Source: Ostrinia nubilalis (Eukaryota > Arthropoda > Insecta > Lepidoptera > Crambidae). From it: a stretch of 64,000 nt of DNA. The DNA lies in the NCBI RefSeq assembly GCF_963855985.1, contig NW_026973566.1, forward strand, positions 1,984,001 to 2,048,000, written 5' to 3'. Below, piece by piece: positions 35,801 to 46,486 of this stretch. Position 1 is the first letter of the stretch. Each line of letters opens with the position of its first letter. The notes beneath the pieces were generated by a model that did not search any database, was not told the DNA's origin, and saw nothing but the letters and a program-made list of their open reading frames with translations. The position numbers and the translations under genes were made by a program.

Positions 35801-35946
35801 GAGGTGGAATTGTGTAAAGCAATCGTTATCATTTGACAGTTACGTACGTAACATGACGTACGATTATTCTGTCAAACACTTAAACTGATTTTATCGTTCG
35901 TTATGAACTGTCAAATGATTACGATTGCTTTACACAATTCCACCTC
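35801..35946. mobile_element. Hairpin MITE, GAGGTGGAATTGTGTAAAGC termini
   Basis: GAGGTGGAATTGTGTAAAGC (35801-35820) is the exact inverse of the right end, GCTTTACACAATTCCACCTC. The arms extend about 40 bp with few mismatches (ATCATTTGACAGTT against AACTGTCAAATGAT). 146 bp in total. Confidence 0.85.
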
Positions 35947-36465
35947 TGATCCAGATTCTTTTTTAATATTTTCATTTATATAGGAAAATGTAACATAATT
36001 ATTTAATTATTTAGTTAATGTCAATTTGCATTCATATTATAAATAAATATTGCACTTGAAATTATGATTACATATTTTGGAATTAAACATGTCTTAGCTA
36101 AGTAAAATTACTCGAATTTCACTATCATTGGAATTTAATATTTTTTCGCTTATATTAAAATTGCAGCTTATCCACTGTCATTCTAGGTAACTTAGATTTT
36201 TAAATCCGACTGTCAGCACTGAAGCTACATGTAGCACTTTTTTTACTTATAAGCTTATGTCTTTTTATTTAATGTACTAAATGATAGATCAATTACGAAA
36301 GTAGATTGCTCCTTTACAGAGACATAGTAATATTACAGTCAAATGTATGCTTTCAAAAGTTGTAGAAAATAATTGTTTAATCATTATAAATATACTATTT
36401 GAAGCAAATTTTTGTTTTTTCTTCATTAATTAATTAATAAACACAATGTAGGTTGAGTTATAATC

Positions 36466-36541
36466 ACACACAGGCTTAACTGTCTCGCACACAGATTTAA
36501 ATATCTAACACACAGGCTTAACTATCTCGCACACAGGCTTA
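36466..36541 (+). repeat. Short tandem repeat, CACACAGGCTTAACTATCTCG
   Basis: The phrase ACACAGGCTTAACTRTCTCG recurs with variants about four times at half-period spacing in 76 bp. Confidence 0.65.
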
Positions 36542-36711
36542 ATATATTTGATATCTGTTTCCTAAACAGCTTTCATTTAGGTACATACATAAGATGATTA
36601 AATTTTAATAATATGACTAAACTAAACTGCACTCAAACTTTCATGCATAGAGAAAAGTAATACATAGGAAACTTTCATGTAACATAGCACTCCATTAACA
36701 ACGGTAACTAG

Positions 36712-36814
36712 AGAATGCTTGGAAATAAAATCGATAGGTGGCGCATTCTAAATAGTAATCAATGATGATAGCGCTACGATGCGCCTCCTATCGGTATTAT
36801 TTCTAAAGCATTCT
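36712..36814. mobile_element. Hairpin MITE
   Basis: AGAATGCTTGGAAATAAAAT and TCGATAGGTGGCGCAT at the left mirror ATGCGCCTCCTATCGGTATT and ATTTCTAAAGCATTCT at the right. About 100 bp, non-coding. Confidence 0.7.
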
Positions 36815-37127
36815 GTAATTTCAGCACATTATCATGATAGACTACATTCATTCTTCACGACAATTAAATTAATAAACAAGTACACTAGCTATTACTTTTA
36901 TTATTATGAATGCATAAGATTTTACAATAGAGTTGATTATTATAAAATAATTTGTAATTTGTTAGGAGAATCTCATAGGTACCTACTTCCGTAATATATA
37001 GCCAACAAATAACTAAGGTAGATAAGCTAATTGAATCAAGACATATTATGTACGACAACTGAAACCTTTCATAATTTATTGCCTTCTATACATAATATTA
37101 TTGCTTAAAACGAAATAGATTTTTGAG
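36815..37127. other. AT-rich spacer
   Basis: About 310 bp of AT-rich sequence before the Helitron array. No support for a gene. Confidence 0.5.
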
Positions 37128-37778
37128 CCAAATAAAGTTAAACTAATGACATTTGACCATTTTCAACTCGATCACCTGGCAACACTGAGAGTTACAGGAT
37201 TTCAAAATTTCAGGACATGGCTGGTTTGAAGGAAATGTAGAAACAAATGAATTCGGGATTGGGTGAAGTTAGAAAAAAAGTAAAAATGGGGTTCGGCGCG
37301 GAGAATGGTCCAGATTAAGGCAAAAATGCAAAATTTTGGAAATCCAAGATGGCCGCCAAGCGTTCACCCGTTTTCCTAAAGGGACTAAATTCTCCATACA
37401 AATTGTATGCAGGGGGGCTTAGCTAACGTAGAAAAAGGCGAGGCCGAAGGCCGAGCGATAGTTTAAAGCCTGTGAGTCGCCATAGATTTATTTTTAATGC
37501 GTCAAAAAAGGAGTAGAGCCCAGTGACAGACAGAAAGGCGAGGCCGAAGGCCGAGCGATGGTTCAAATCCCCACAGTCGCCATAGATTTACTCGTGTTGC
37601 GTCAAAAAAGCACAAGAGCCTTGCGACAAACGATAAACGTCCCGTGTAATTTTTGCGAGGCCGCAGGCCGAGCTCCGAATGCGAGGCCGCAGGCCGAGCG
37701 CCGCGTAGGGCGAAGCCCGGAGCGGCCAGCATCGCAGATCTAGCTTTTGTAGCCCGCGTAGCGGGCGACCAAAGCTAG
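37128..37778 (+). mobile_element. Non-autonomous Helitron copy A, 5'-truncated
   Basis: The last ~650 bp of the unit described at 37779-40008. It carries the same GC mini-hairpins and the terminal hairpin GCCCGCGTAGCGGGC (37752-37766). It ends in CTAG at 37775-37778, the canonical Helitron 3' end, and the 5' start of copy B follows with no spacer. Confidence 0.88.
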
Positions 37779-38487
37779 TCTATATTATATAAAGCTCGAT
37801 TACCACTGACTCACTGACTGACTGACTGATCAGGGGTATTTTTGGGGTATTTAGAGGGGAGGGGGGTAAAATTGTTAGTGTTTGTTTTTTACTAGATTTT
37901 TTGACAGACAGCTATATCGTATTTTTTGAACCAAAAAACAAAATGGCGGCATTTTTTGAGACACCAACTTTTTTGTCTCTGGTCCTGAATTTTTTATTTT
38001 TTGGTGGTTTGTTGGGGTTGCCAAGATGTGTTAAAAAAATTTAGAAAAAATTAGAAAAACAAAATGGCCGCGCCGCCATCTTGGATTGAAAATGCGATTT
38101 CGAGGTGTTTTTAGGGAGGTGTCACTCCGAGATGCGCATTTGTTTTTGAAAAATTCTTTTGAGTGTTTGTGACTTATATAGTCTGCTTCAGAGCCCCATT
38201 CACAGATTATCAAAAAACAAGATGGCGGCTGAGCCGTCGGCCATTTTGTTGCGATCAAAAAATTTCTAAACTTTGACAGCAATTTTCCGGTAGATGGCGA
38301 CACCGGAGTAGGGTACAATGTTCCGAGCGATTGTTGGTCTGTTATTCGAGTGTTGCCATGAGTCGGAAAAAACTACCATTTTGGAAGAAAATTTTCCACC
38401 ACGGCCCCGGATAGTAGAAAATGGAAATTTCCAAAAATTCCAAAAACTTGGTATGCAGTTTGGTGACGTTTGGGGACCCGAATGACA

Positions 38488-39385
38488 TTTCACCATTTTT
38501 ATCAAAAAAGTCTGGCAACACTGAAAGTTATGGGGAAAAGTTTTTTTTGCGACATGGGTGACTTTAAAGTTAGTGACAGACAGAAGGACTCATGGCAGAA
38601 GAAAAATAAAAATGACGTTTGGTCGGATATACGACCCAGACTATGGGAAAAATCCGAAATGTCAAAAAATCAAGATGGCGGCGGCGTGGGCGGCCATTTT
38701 GTGAAAAGTTGAAAATTTCGAAATTTTGGAATTCATTTCTCGAGTACATGGCAACATTTTGGAAAGTCGAGTTGTATGGGGCGGTTGTGTGTCCTGTCGA
38801 GAGGTTTCGCTTGGGTGAAGAAATTTCTCCAGTGTTGCCACACTTTGGGAGATTTGGTCCAAAAATGTCGAAAGTAGAAATAACGACTTCCGGTCAAAAA
38901 TTTGGATGACGCCTCCTGCAAAGGGGTCGTGCAAATGACATTTGACCATTTTCATCTCAATCACCTGGCAACACTGGGAGCTACGGGGAAAAGTATTTTT
39001 TTCGACATGGGTGTCTTTAAAGTTAAGGACGGACAGAAGGAGATATGGCAGAAAAAATCCAAAAATGTGGTTTGGTCGGTTATACGATCCAGACTATGGG
39101 AAAAATCCGAAATGTCAGAAAATCAAGATGGCGACCGAGTGAGCGGCCATTTTGTAAAAAGTTTCAGATTTCTGATTTTTCAAATGCATTTTTCGGGCAG
39201 TTGGCAACATTTGGGAAAGTCGAGTTGTATGGAGCGATTACGTAGTTTGTCAAGGAGTATCGTTTGGGAAATTAAATGTTTCCAGTGTTGCCATACTTTA
39301 AGAGTATTGGTCAAAAAATGTAAAAAAAGGAAATAACGACTTTCGGTCAGAAATTTGGATGACGCCTCCTGCAAATAGGTCAAAC
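38488..39385 (+). repeat. Internal ~440 bp direct repeats of the Helitron (copy B)
   Basis: Modules starting ATGACATTTCACCATTTTTA (about 38482) and ATGACATTTGACCATTTTCA (about 38936) share TGGCAACACTG, CGACATGGGTG, ATGGGAAAAATCCGAAATGTC, GGCCATTTTGT, AAAGTCGAGTTGTATGG and GACGCCTCCTGCAAA in the same order. The same arrangement occurs in copy C at about 40718-41620. Confidence 0.82.
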
Positions 39386-39671
39386 TAATGACATTTGACC
39401 ATTTTTAGCTCGATGACCTGGCAACACTGGGAGTTACGGAAACTCAAAATTTTGGGACATGGGTGGTTTTAAGGAATTGTTTTACGGGATTGGGTGAAGT
39501 AAGAAAAAAAGTAAAAATGGGGTTCGGCGCGGAAAATGGTCCAGATTAAGGCAAAAATGCAAAATTTTGGAAATCCAAGATGGCCGCCAAGCGTTCACCC
39601 GTTTTCCTAAAGGGACTAAATTCTCCATACAAATTGTATGCAGGGGGCTTAGCTAACGTAGAAAAAGGCGA

Positions 39672-39996
39672 GGCCGAAGGCCGAGCGATAGTTTAAAGCC
39701 TGTGAGTCGCCATAGATTTATTTTTAATGCGTCAAAAAAGGACTAGAGCCCAGTGACAGACAGAAAGGCGAGGCCGAAGGCCGAGCGATGGTTCAAATCC
39801 CGACAGTCGCCATAGATTTACTTGTGTTGCGTCAAAAAAGCACAAGAGCACCGTGACAAACGATAAACGCCCCGTGTAATTTTTGCGAGGCCGAAGGCCG
39901 AGCTCCGAATGCGAGGCCGCAGGCCGAGCGCCGCGTAGGGCGAAGCCCGGAGCGGCCAGCATCGCAGATCTAGCTTTTGTAGCCCGCGTAGCGGGC
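39672..39996 (+). other. Ladder of six GNA-triloop mini-hairpins before the Helitron 3' end (copy B)
   Basis: GGCCGAAGGCC at 39672, 39772 and 39889; GGCCGCAGGCC at 39915; GGGCGAAGCCC at 39938; and the terminal GCCCGCGTAGCGGGC at 39982. Every loop is G-N-A closed by a C-G pair, the motif known for unusually stable single-stranded DNA mini-hairpins. Copy A has the same set (37442, 37542, 37659, 37685, 37708, 37752) and so does copy C (41917, 42016, 42133, 42159, 42182, 42226). One loop in C has changed to AAA, and the third loop of A is GCA instead of GAA. Confidence 0.8.
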
Positions 39997-40017
39997 GACC
40001 AAAGCTAGTCTTCTATA

Positions 40018-42252
40018 TCTATATTATATAAAGCTCGATTACCACTGACTGACTCACTGACTGATCAGGGGTATTTTTGGGGTATTTAAAGGGGAGATGG
40101 GTAAAATTTTTGGTGTTTGTTTTAAACTAGATTTTTCGACTGCCAGCTTTACTAGATTTTTTGAACCAAAAAACAAAATGGCGGCACTTTTTGAAACACC
40201 AACTTTTTTGTTTTCAGTCCTGAATTTTTTCTTTTTTGGGAGTTTGTTGGGGTTGCCAAGATGTGTTAAAAAAATTTAGAAAAAATTAGAAAAACAAAAT
40301 GGCCGCGCCGCCATCTTGGATTGAAAATGCGATTTCGGGGTGTTTTTAGGGAGGTGTCACTCCGAGATGCGCAATTGTTTTTAAAAATTTCTTTTGAGTA
40401 TTTGTGACATGTATAGTCTTCTTTAAAGCCTCATTCACAGATTATCAAAAAACAAGATGGCGGCTGAGCCGTCGGCCATTTTGTTGCGATCAAAAAATTC
40501 CCAAACTTTGACACGAATTTTCGTGTAGATGGCGACACCGGAGTGGGGTACAATGTTCCGGGCGATTGTTGGTCTGTTATTCGAGTGTTGCCATGAATCG
40601 GAAAAAACTACCATTTTGGAAGAAAATTTTCCACCACGGCCCCGGATAGTAGAAAATGGAAATTTCCAAAAATTCCATAAACTTGGAATGCAATCTGGTG
40701 ACATTTGGGGACCCGAATGACATTTCACCATTTTTATTAAAAAAATCTGGCAACACTGAAAGTTATGGGGAAAAGTTTTTTTTGCGACATGGGTGTCTTT
40801 AAAGTTAGTGACGGACAGAAAGAATTATGGCAGAAAAAAAAAAAAATGACGTTTGGTCGGATATACGACCCAGATTATGGGAAAAATCCGAAATGTCAGA
40901 AAATCAAGATGGCGGCGGCGTGGGCGGCCATTTTGTAAAAAGTTGAAAATTTCGAATTTTTGGAATTCATTTTTCGAGTACATGGCAACATTCTGGAAAG
41001 TCGAGTTGTATGAGGCGGTTGTGTGTCCTGTCAAGAAGTTTCGCTTGGGTGAAGAAATTTCTCCAGTGTTGCCATACCTTAGGAGATTTGGTTCAAAAAT
41101 GTCGAAAGTAGAAATAACGACTTCCGGTCAAAAATTTGGACGACGCCTCCTGCAAAGGGGTCGTGCAAATGACATTTGACCATTTTCATCTCGATCACCT
41201 GGCAACACTGGGAGCTACGGGGAAAAGTATTTTTTTCGACATGGGTGTCTTTAAAGTTAAGGACGGACAGAAGAAGATATGGCAGGGAAAATCTGAAAAT
41301 AGGGTTTGGTCGGTTATACGACCCAGATTATGGGAAAAATCCGAAATCATGGAAAAACAAGATGGCGACCGAATGAGCGGCCATTTTGTAAAAAGTTTCA
41401 GATTTCTGATTTTTCAAATGCATTTTTCGGGCAGTTGGCAACATTTGGGAAAGTCGAGTTGTATGGGGCGATTACGTAGTTTGTCAAGGAGTATCGTTTG
41501 GGAAAACAAAAATTTCCAGTGTTGCCATACTTTGGAAGATTTGGTCAAAAAATGTAAAAAATGGAAATAACGACTTCCGGTCAGAAATTTTGATGACGCC
41601 TCCTGCAAATAGGTCAAACTAATGACATTTGACCATTTTCAACTCGATCACCCGGCAACACTGGGAGTTACGGGAACTCAAAGTTTTGGGACAACGGAGG
41701 AATAAGGAATTGTAGAAACAAATGAATTCGGGATTGGGTGAAGTTAGAAAAAAAGTAAAAATGGGGTTCGGCGCGGAAAATGGTCCAGATTAAGGCAAAA
41801 ATGCAAAATTTTGGAAATCCAAGATGGCCGCCAAGCGTTCACCCGTTTTCCTAAAGGGACTAAATTCTCCATACAAATTGTATGCAGGGGGGCTTAGCTA
41901 ACGTAGAAAAAGGCGAGGCCGAAGGCCGAGTGATAGTTTAAAGCCTGTGAGTCGCCATAGATTAATTTTAATGCGTCAAAAAAGGACTAGAGCCCAGTGA
42001 CAGACTGAAAGGCGAGGCCAAAGGCCGAGCGATGGTTCAAATCCCGACAGTCGCTATTGATTTACTTGTGTTGCGTCAAAAAAGCACAAGAGCACCGCGA
42101 CAGACAATAAACGCCCCCTGTAATTTTTGCGAGGCCGAAGGCCGAGCTCCGAATGCGAGGCCGCAGGCCGAGCGCCGCGTAGGGCGAAGCCCGGAGCGGC
42201 CAGCATCGCAGATCTAGCTTTTGTAGCCCGCGTAGCGGGCGACCAAAGCTAG
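40018..42252 (+). mobile_element. Non-autonomous Helitron copy C, complete (2235 bp)
   Basis: Starts TCTATATTATATAAAGC at 40018, 9 nt after the CTAG of copy B. It ends with hairpin 42226-42240 and CTAG 42249-42252, followed by TTAAAA of the target. It aligns to copy B along its length with scattered substitutions. Its 3' end sits inside the RT frame of the minus-strand LINE at 42253, right after the conserved GVPQGSVLGPLLF motif. The left flank of the array (before 37128) does not continue that LINE, so its 3' end has been lost. Confidence 0.9.
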
Positions 42253-43209
42253 TTAAAAATAATAAAGGCCCAAGAACACTGCCTTGAGGTACACCACGGT
42301 TTACTTCCTTATAAATAGACCTATACTTTTTTTCTTGTTTCGTTGTTAAACATATTTGTGTTAATTCGGTACATTGGATTCTGTTTTCTAAGTAGGATCT
42401 TAATAGACTAAGACAGTTTCCGCGTACCCCATATTTATGGAGTTTATCTAGCAGTATTTTATGATCTACATTGTCAAAAGCCTTTGTCATGTCCATGTAA
42501 ATGGCACATGCTGGCTTCCTAGTATCCATTTGCTTGTTGCAGCTCTTTTTACTAGGTCATAAATAGCAGTATACACTGAAGTATTTTTACGAAAACCGTT
42601 CTGTTCATTAATCAATATTTTATGTTTTTCTAAAAACGTGTAAAGGTTATTATATATAATTTTTTCGAAAACTTTTGACAGAACAGGTAATAGTGTGATT
42701 GGGCGGTAGTTCGACATATTTTGTCTATCGCCTTTTTTATACAAAGGTGTCACTATTGTTGATTTTAGTTTATTCGGAAATTCACCTTTATCAAAACATA
42801 CATTAATTATATGACTAAGAGGCTCGGCTATCAGTTGACTTACCTGTTTTATGACTTTAGTACACAATCCGTCAATACCAACACTTCCAGTGTTTTTTAA
42901 ATTCTTAATTGCTCTATTCACATCCTGTGGTGTAGTTGGTGCCAGGAATATAGAGTTTAAATTACTTTGTATATTCCTCAAATTTATGTTAGGAATTAGT
43001 TGTTTTTTGTTATTTGACTCATTTACAAAATAATCGTTAAATTCATTTGCAATATTTATTGGCTGAGTAATATACTGGTTATTGATACATATTATATCTA
43101 TAGGTTCTCTTGGATAATTTAATTTAGCTTGATTTATTATTTGCCATGTTGCTTTAGATTTGTTATCCGAGTTCTTAATATACTGAGTATTTTGCGCACG
43201 TTGAGTCAA
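42253..43209 (-). pseudogene. LINE ORF2, reverse transcriptase part (CR1/Jockey-like), truncated by the Helitron array
   Basis: Reads right to left from 43209. Visible in order: linker (ATWQIINQ), an insertion-type finger region (GIDGLCTKVIKQ), PLYKKGDRQNMSNYRPITLL, FEKIIYNNL and NGFRKNTS. A one-base shift near 42530 follows, then YMDMTKAFDNVDHKILLDKL (motif A) and GVPQGSVLGPLLF (motif B), ending at the Helitron boundary. The catalytic YADD and the thumb are missing. Its clade is judged from the GVPQGS-LGPLLF wording and from the SGNH-like ORF1 upstream. Non-functional. Confidence 0.9.
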
Positions 43210-43210
43210 T

Positions 43211-43660
43211 TTAATAATTTTTTTTTAACCTGTGAGTATACCCTTTCAGGGTTGCTCGCGTGTCATGAGATTTGTTTAACCTATATTTCCATAGAAGTTC
43301 TCTTTTTTTTTTGCAACATATTTTTATTCCACGAGTAAGCCATTTTTGTTTCACTTTATTTGTTTTTTTTATTATTCTAAAAGGAAAGCAGAGGTCATAC
43401 AAACATTTAAATATTTCATAAAAGGCATTATATGCTGAGTCCGCATCAACGGATGTATAAACATCATTAAAAGTTAAGCTCGCTATGTAATTATTAAATT
43501 TGATAATATTTTCTTTACTATAGTCGCGGCGTTCAATGCTCCACCATTTTATATTGCAGGTCCTCTTAACAGGACACTGTAAAATTTGAGCTGAGTGATC
43601 CGATAAAGCCATTTCAATCACCTCGCCTCTAGAGCCTCTAATGTTATGAGCAAAATTGTC
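43211..43660 (-). pseudogene. LINE ORF2, endonuclease C-terminus and linker
   Basis: Continues the endonuclease after the TIR element. On the minus strand it reads DNFAHNIRG, then EMALSDHSAQIL (the catalytic SDH motif), then a linker with W-W-S-I-E-R-R-DYSKENI and VKQKWLTRGI, ending in a stop just after a run of nine A's (minus strand). Removing one A would restore continuity with the RT frame, so the break is a homopolymer frameshift, either real or a sequencing error. Confidence 0.85.
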
Positions 43661-43662
43661 TA

Positions 43663-44340
43663 CAGGGTGGAAACGATAAGTGATCTCACTCGATTATTTC
43701 TAAACCATACAAGATATCGAAAAACTGGTTCCTGATCCTGAAAGTGCTTTACGAGCTCTTTCAAACGGCACCAATAACAGGTTACAGAATAAACTGGATC
43801 TATCCGAAAATTCAATGTTTCCGGCTTCCATACATTTGGTACAGCCTCATAATATTAAAAACTACAGAAGGTATCGTAAAACTGGTTACTGATCCTAAAA
43901 GTGCTTCACGAGCTCTATCCAACGGTATCAATATTAAGTTACAGAATAAACTGGATCTATCCAAAAATCCAATGTTTCCATCCCCCATACTACCACAGTC
44001 ATGGCACTCATCTCTTGATACTTGATACAACACTTTATAGCAAGTAAAGCCTAAAACTATTTTTTTCCTTGAATAATTTTAAATAAAAATGCAATTTACG
44101 AGTTTTTTTTAGGTTCATTGTTTAATTTTAAAAAATTACACTTAATATTGTGTGGTTGGCATACATTTAGTATGGAAGCTGGAAACATTGAATTTTCAGA
44201 TACTTCCAGTTTATTCTGTAACCTGTTATTGGTACCGTTTGAAAGAGTTCGTAAAGCACTTTCAGGGTCAGTAACGAGTTTTTCGATATCTTGTATGGTT
44301 TAGAAATTATCGAGTGAGATCATTTATCGTTTCCACCCTG
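43663..44340. mobile_element. 678 bp TIR DNA element, CAGGGTGG ends, TA target duplication
   Basis: Left end CAGGGTGGAAACGATAAGTG and right end CGTTTCCACCCTG are parts of inverted repeats about 180 bp long (43663-43844 and 44153-44340). The flanking TA (43661-43662, 44341-44342) is duplicated, and removing the element with one TA restores the endonuclease frame. Inside the left arm a ~110 bp piece is duplicated in tandem (CTGGATCTATCCGAAAATTC and CTGGATCTATCCAAAAATCC). The short frames at 43744-44033 and 44118-44303 are arm sequence. A Tc1/mariner-type non-autonomous element fits the TA target and CAGGG start. Confidence 0.88.
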
Positions 44341-44342
44341 TA

Positions 44343-44905
44343 TACAACTACCACTACACATTCTTGTTGGCTCATTAATTGCGAGTTTCAAATTGTGACT
44401 CAGTAATTGGCATTCAAAATCACGTTTCATTCGCGAATTTTTTAACATATCAATGTTAAAGTCACCACATAGTATGACTTTTTTATTTTTGTAAAAACAA
44501 GATTTATTTAAAACTTTATCAAGCTGGTTATGGAATAAGCCTAGGTCAGAATTTGGAACTCTATACACACAAATAATTATAATACCATGTTCAACCAACT
44601 CCAGAGCACAACATTCTATCAAACACTTAATTGAATTTTTTTTTATACAGTCCAATACTTTAAAAACAAGACCATTTCTTACTATAATACATGAACCGCC
44701 TCTTTTTTTCTCTCGTGTATAACTTGTAGCCAATTTAAAATTAGGTAGATATAACAGTTTTTCGTTTTCAGGTACCATATTGTGCTCTGTTATGCAAATA
44801 ACGTCAATGGATTTATCTTGTTGGTGTAACTCGTCAAGATGTATAAGCAATTCGTCGCTTTTATTTAGAAGTCCGGATATGTTTTGATGAATTATGTTAA
44901 TGTTA
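44343..44905 (-). pseudogene. LINE ORF2, apurinic-like endonuclease N-terminal part
   Basis: Minus-strand frame from about 44905: HQNISGLLNKSDELL, VICITEHN (catalytic Glu region), REKKRGGSCIIVR, ICVYRVPNSDL, and CGDFNIDML (catalytic Asp/Asn), running to the TA site where the 678 bp element splits it. The start overlaps the end of ORF1 in another frame, as in many CR1-like elements. Partner of the pieces at 43211-43660 and 42253-43209. Confidence 0.9.
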
Positions 44906-45470
44906 TTGTAGGAGAAAAAACTGCTTCCGTAGTTGGTGTTCTTTTTCAGGTTCCTCGTCTAGAGCGCGCATGGAAACTCTGTCAGCCATCAAGTTGCCAG
45001 TTGTTTTTTCCATGAGTACTGCTACGTCTTCCAAAATACTTTTCATTCCAGAATTTTTCAACTTTCCAGTGATATTACTGAACATGTCTAAAGTAACATT
45101 TCGGTTTGAGTCAATAAGAAAACCATAATTTTGTGTCTTCATATCATTGTAGAGACTGTTGTTAAATAACTCTACTCTGTAGTTATATATAGGTGCGCCG
45201 CAGATGTAATTAGGTGTTACTATTATAATATTTGTAAACGTGATTTTTTCCAATGCTTTTCTAATGCAGTTCACAAGTGCTGTATTGTCATGTGATATTC
45301 CAAAATCGGACTCTCCAATTAGAATCATACAAAAGTCATTTTTTGTATAACTTTTTATTTTATATTCTATATTTCTTAATAGAGTTCTTATTCCAGCATT
45401 TGGTGTGATATAGTGGCATAACTGGAAGTCCTTGAATAAGTCATTGTTAATTTGTTAGTTGTCCGTCGTT
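44903..45470 (-). pseudogene. LINE ORF1 fragment, SGNH-esterase-like
   Basis: Minus-strand frame open from about 45470 down to 44903. The part before the Met at 45328 reads DFQLCHYITPNAGIRTLL and KSYTKNDFCMILIGESDFG. The second phrase resembles the esterase-type ORF1 of CR1/Daphne-like LINEs, where a catalytic-block sequence of the ILIG.SD kind is followed by helices. The N-terminus (PHD-type finger) is missing; a stop lies just upstream. It ends shortly before ORF2. Function inferred from family architecture, and the esterase identity is not certain. Confidence 0.6.
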
Positions 45471-45735
45471 AACAAAATATATTTCAGAAACAAGCAATTA
45501 CTTCATCTTAAGTCGCTTTTAATATTTTCTTCTAAGGAATTTTTATTAGATATGAAATTTTATTATACATGAGTTAAATGACTATTACTCTTAAACTAAC
45601 TGACCTATCCTAACCGTTTCTTGAAAGTTCATAAAAAGCAGTATTATTGTGAATTTTCCAGATTTTTCAAGCCAACAGTCTAGTTTTTAGAGGGGGGGGG
45701 GGGGGACGCCCTGCTCGAACCAAATATAACCAATT
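45471..45735. other. Spacer with a 14-G run
   Basis: AT-rich sequence followed by a 14-base G homopolymer at 45692-45705. No gene. Confidence 0.5.
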
Positions 45736-46055
45736 AATAATAGTTTGCAAAAGGATCCCTAAATCGAAAAATAGTCTTTGAAACCCCCAAGTCATCCAAC
45801 GATATCCTACACGATGGTGTAGAAGATGAAAAAAAATTCATCCCCACTTTACATGTAGGGGAGCTACCCTAAAATAAAAAAATGTTTTTTCAAAATTTTA
45901 TTCTATCGTTTTGTCGGCGTGATTAATATACATACCTCCACAAAATTACAGCTCTCTAGTGCCAATAGTTTCCAACCAAAACCTCGGACAGACAGACATA
46001 TCGAAACTATAAGGGTTCGTTGTCAGGACCTCAGGGCTACGGGACCCTAAAAAAT
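45736..46055 (+). mobile_element. Lepidopteran interspersed repeat, GACAGACAGACATATCGAAAC type
   Basis: Contains ACAGCTCTCTAGTGCCAATA, GGACAGACAGACATATCGAA, ACTATAAGGGTTCGTTG and GCTACGGGACCCTAAAAA. I recognise this as a common SINE-like family of moths and butterflies. Non-coding. Confidence 0.65.
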
Positions 46056-46333
46056 TATATTTTCTATGATGATAATGACATTTTATTCTATACCGTCTAA
46101 ACAAATAAAACTAACAATGCTCCCATCTGCATGTGTGAATACTAAAATGCAGAATAAATGTCAAAATTAAGAAAATTATAAAACAAGTTTTTTTATCAAA
46201 ATCGATTTTGCTAGATTATGTAGAAAGGAACAATAATTAGACTAGGTACTTCTGTAAAAAAAAAAACAATGAGACCCTAGTACTAACCGCTGTCACTACA
46301 CGTGTTTTTTCTGGATCTATTCGTACCTAATCA
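46056..46333. other. AT-rich spacer
   Basis: No feature that I can support. Confidence 0.4.
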
Positions 46334-46486
46334 GTGGGCTTAGTGCGAGTTTATATCGATCCTCATCCGATAGCGACTGCGTAAAAAAATAGCAGATACT
46401 TTCAAGAACTAAAATCTTAAAATTTATAGATCTTTTTGATGCACTCGTTAGCGACAACGGTAAATGCAAACTCGCACTAAGCACAC
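46334..46486. mobile_element. Hairpin MITE, GGGCTTAGTGCGAGTTTA termini
   Basis: GGGCTTAGTGCGAGTTTA near the left end is mirrored by AAACTCGCACTAAGCACAC at the right. The inner parts are also complementary (GATAGCGACTGCG against GTTAGCGACAACGG, loosely). About 150 bp. Confidence 0.65.

Larger units (their letters stand above)
37779..40008 (+). mobile_element. Non-autonomous Helitron copy B, complete (2230 bp)
   Basis: Starts TCTATATTATATAAAGC (TC 5' end). It ends with hairpin GCCCGCGTAGCGGGC (39982-39996), 8 nt, then CTAG (40005-40008) followed by T, matching the Helitron terminus rule (hairpin shortly before CTRR, insertion before T). Inside are GACTCACTGACTGAC near the 5' end, many CAAGATGGCGGC and GGCCATTTTG phrases, and a ~440 bp sequence repeated in tandem (from about 38488 and 38937, with a partial third from 39386). 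The open frames of up to 144 codons are not conserved in any recognised way, and no Rep/helicase is present. It must rely on an autonomous element for mobility. Confidence 0.9.

Noticed and set aside
38031..41617. Open frames of 60-144 codons inside the Helitrons (for example 38902-39336, 41136-41570)
   Set aside because: They overlap on both strands, shift between the internal repeats, and show no recognisable domain. The elements are best read as non-coding.
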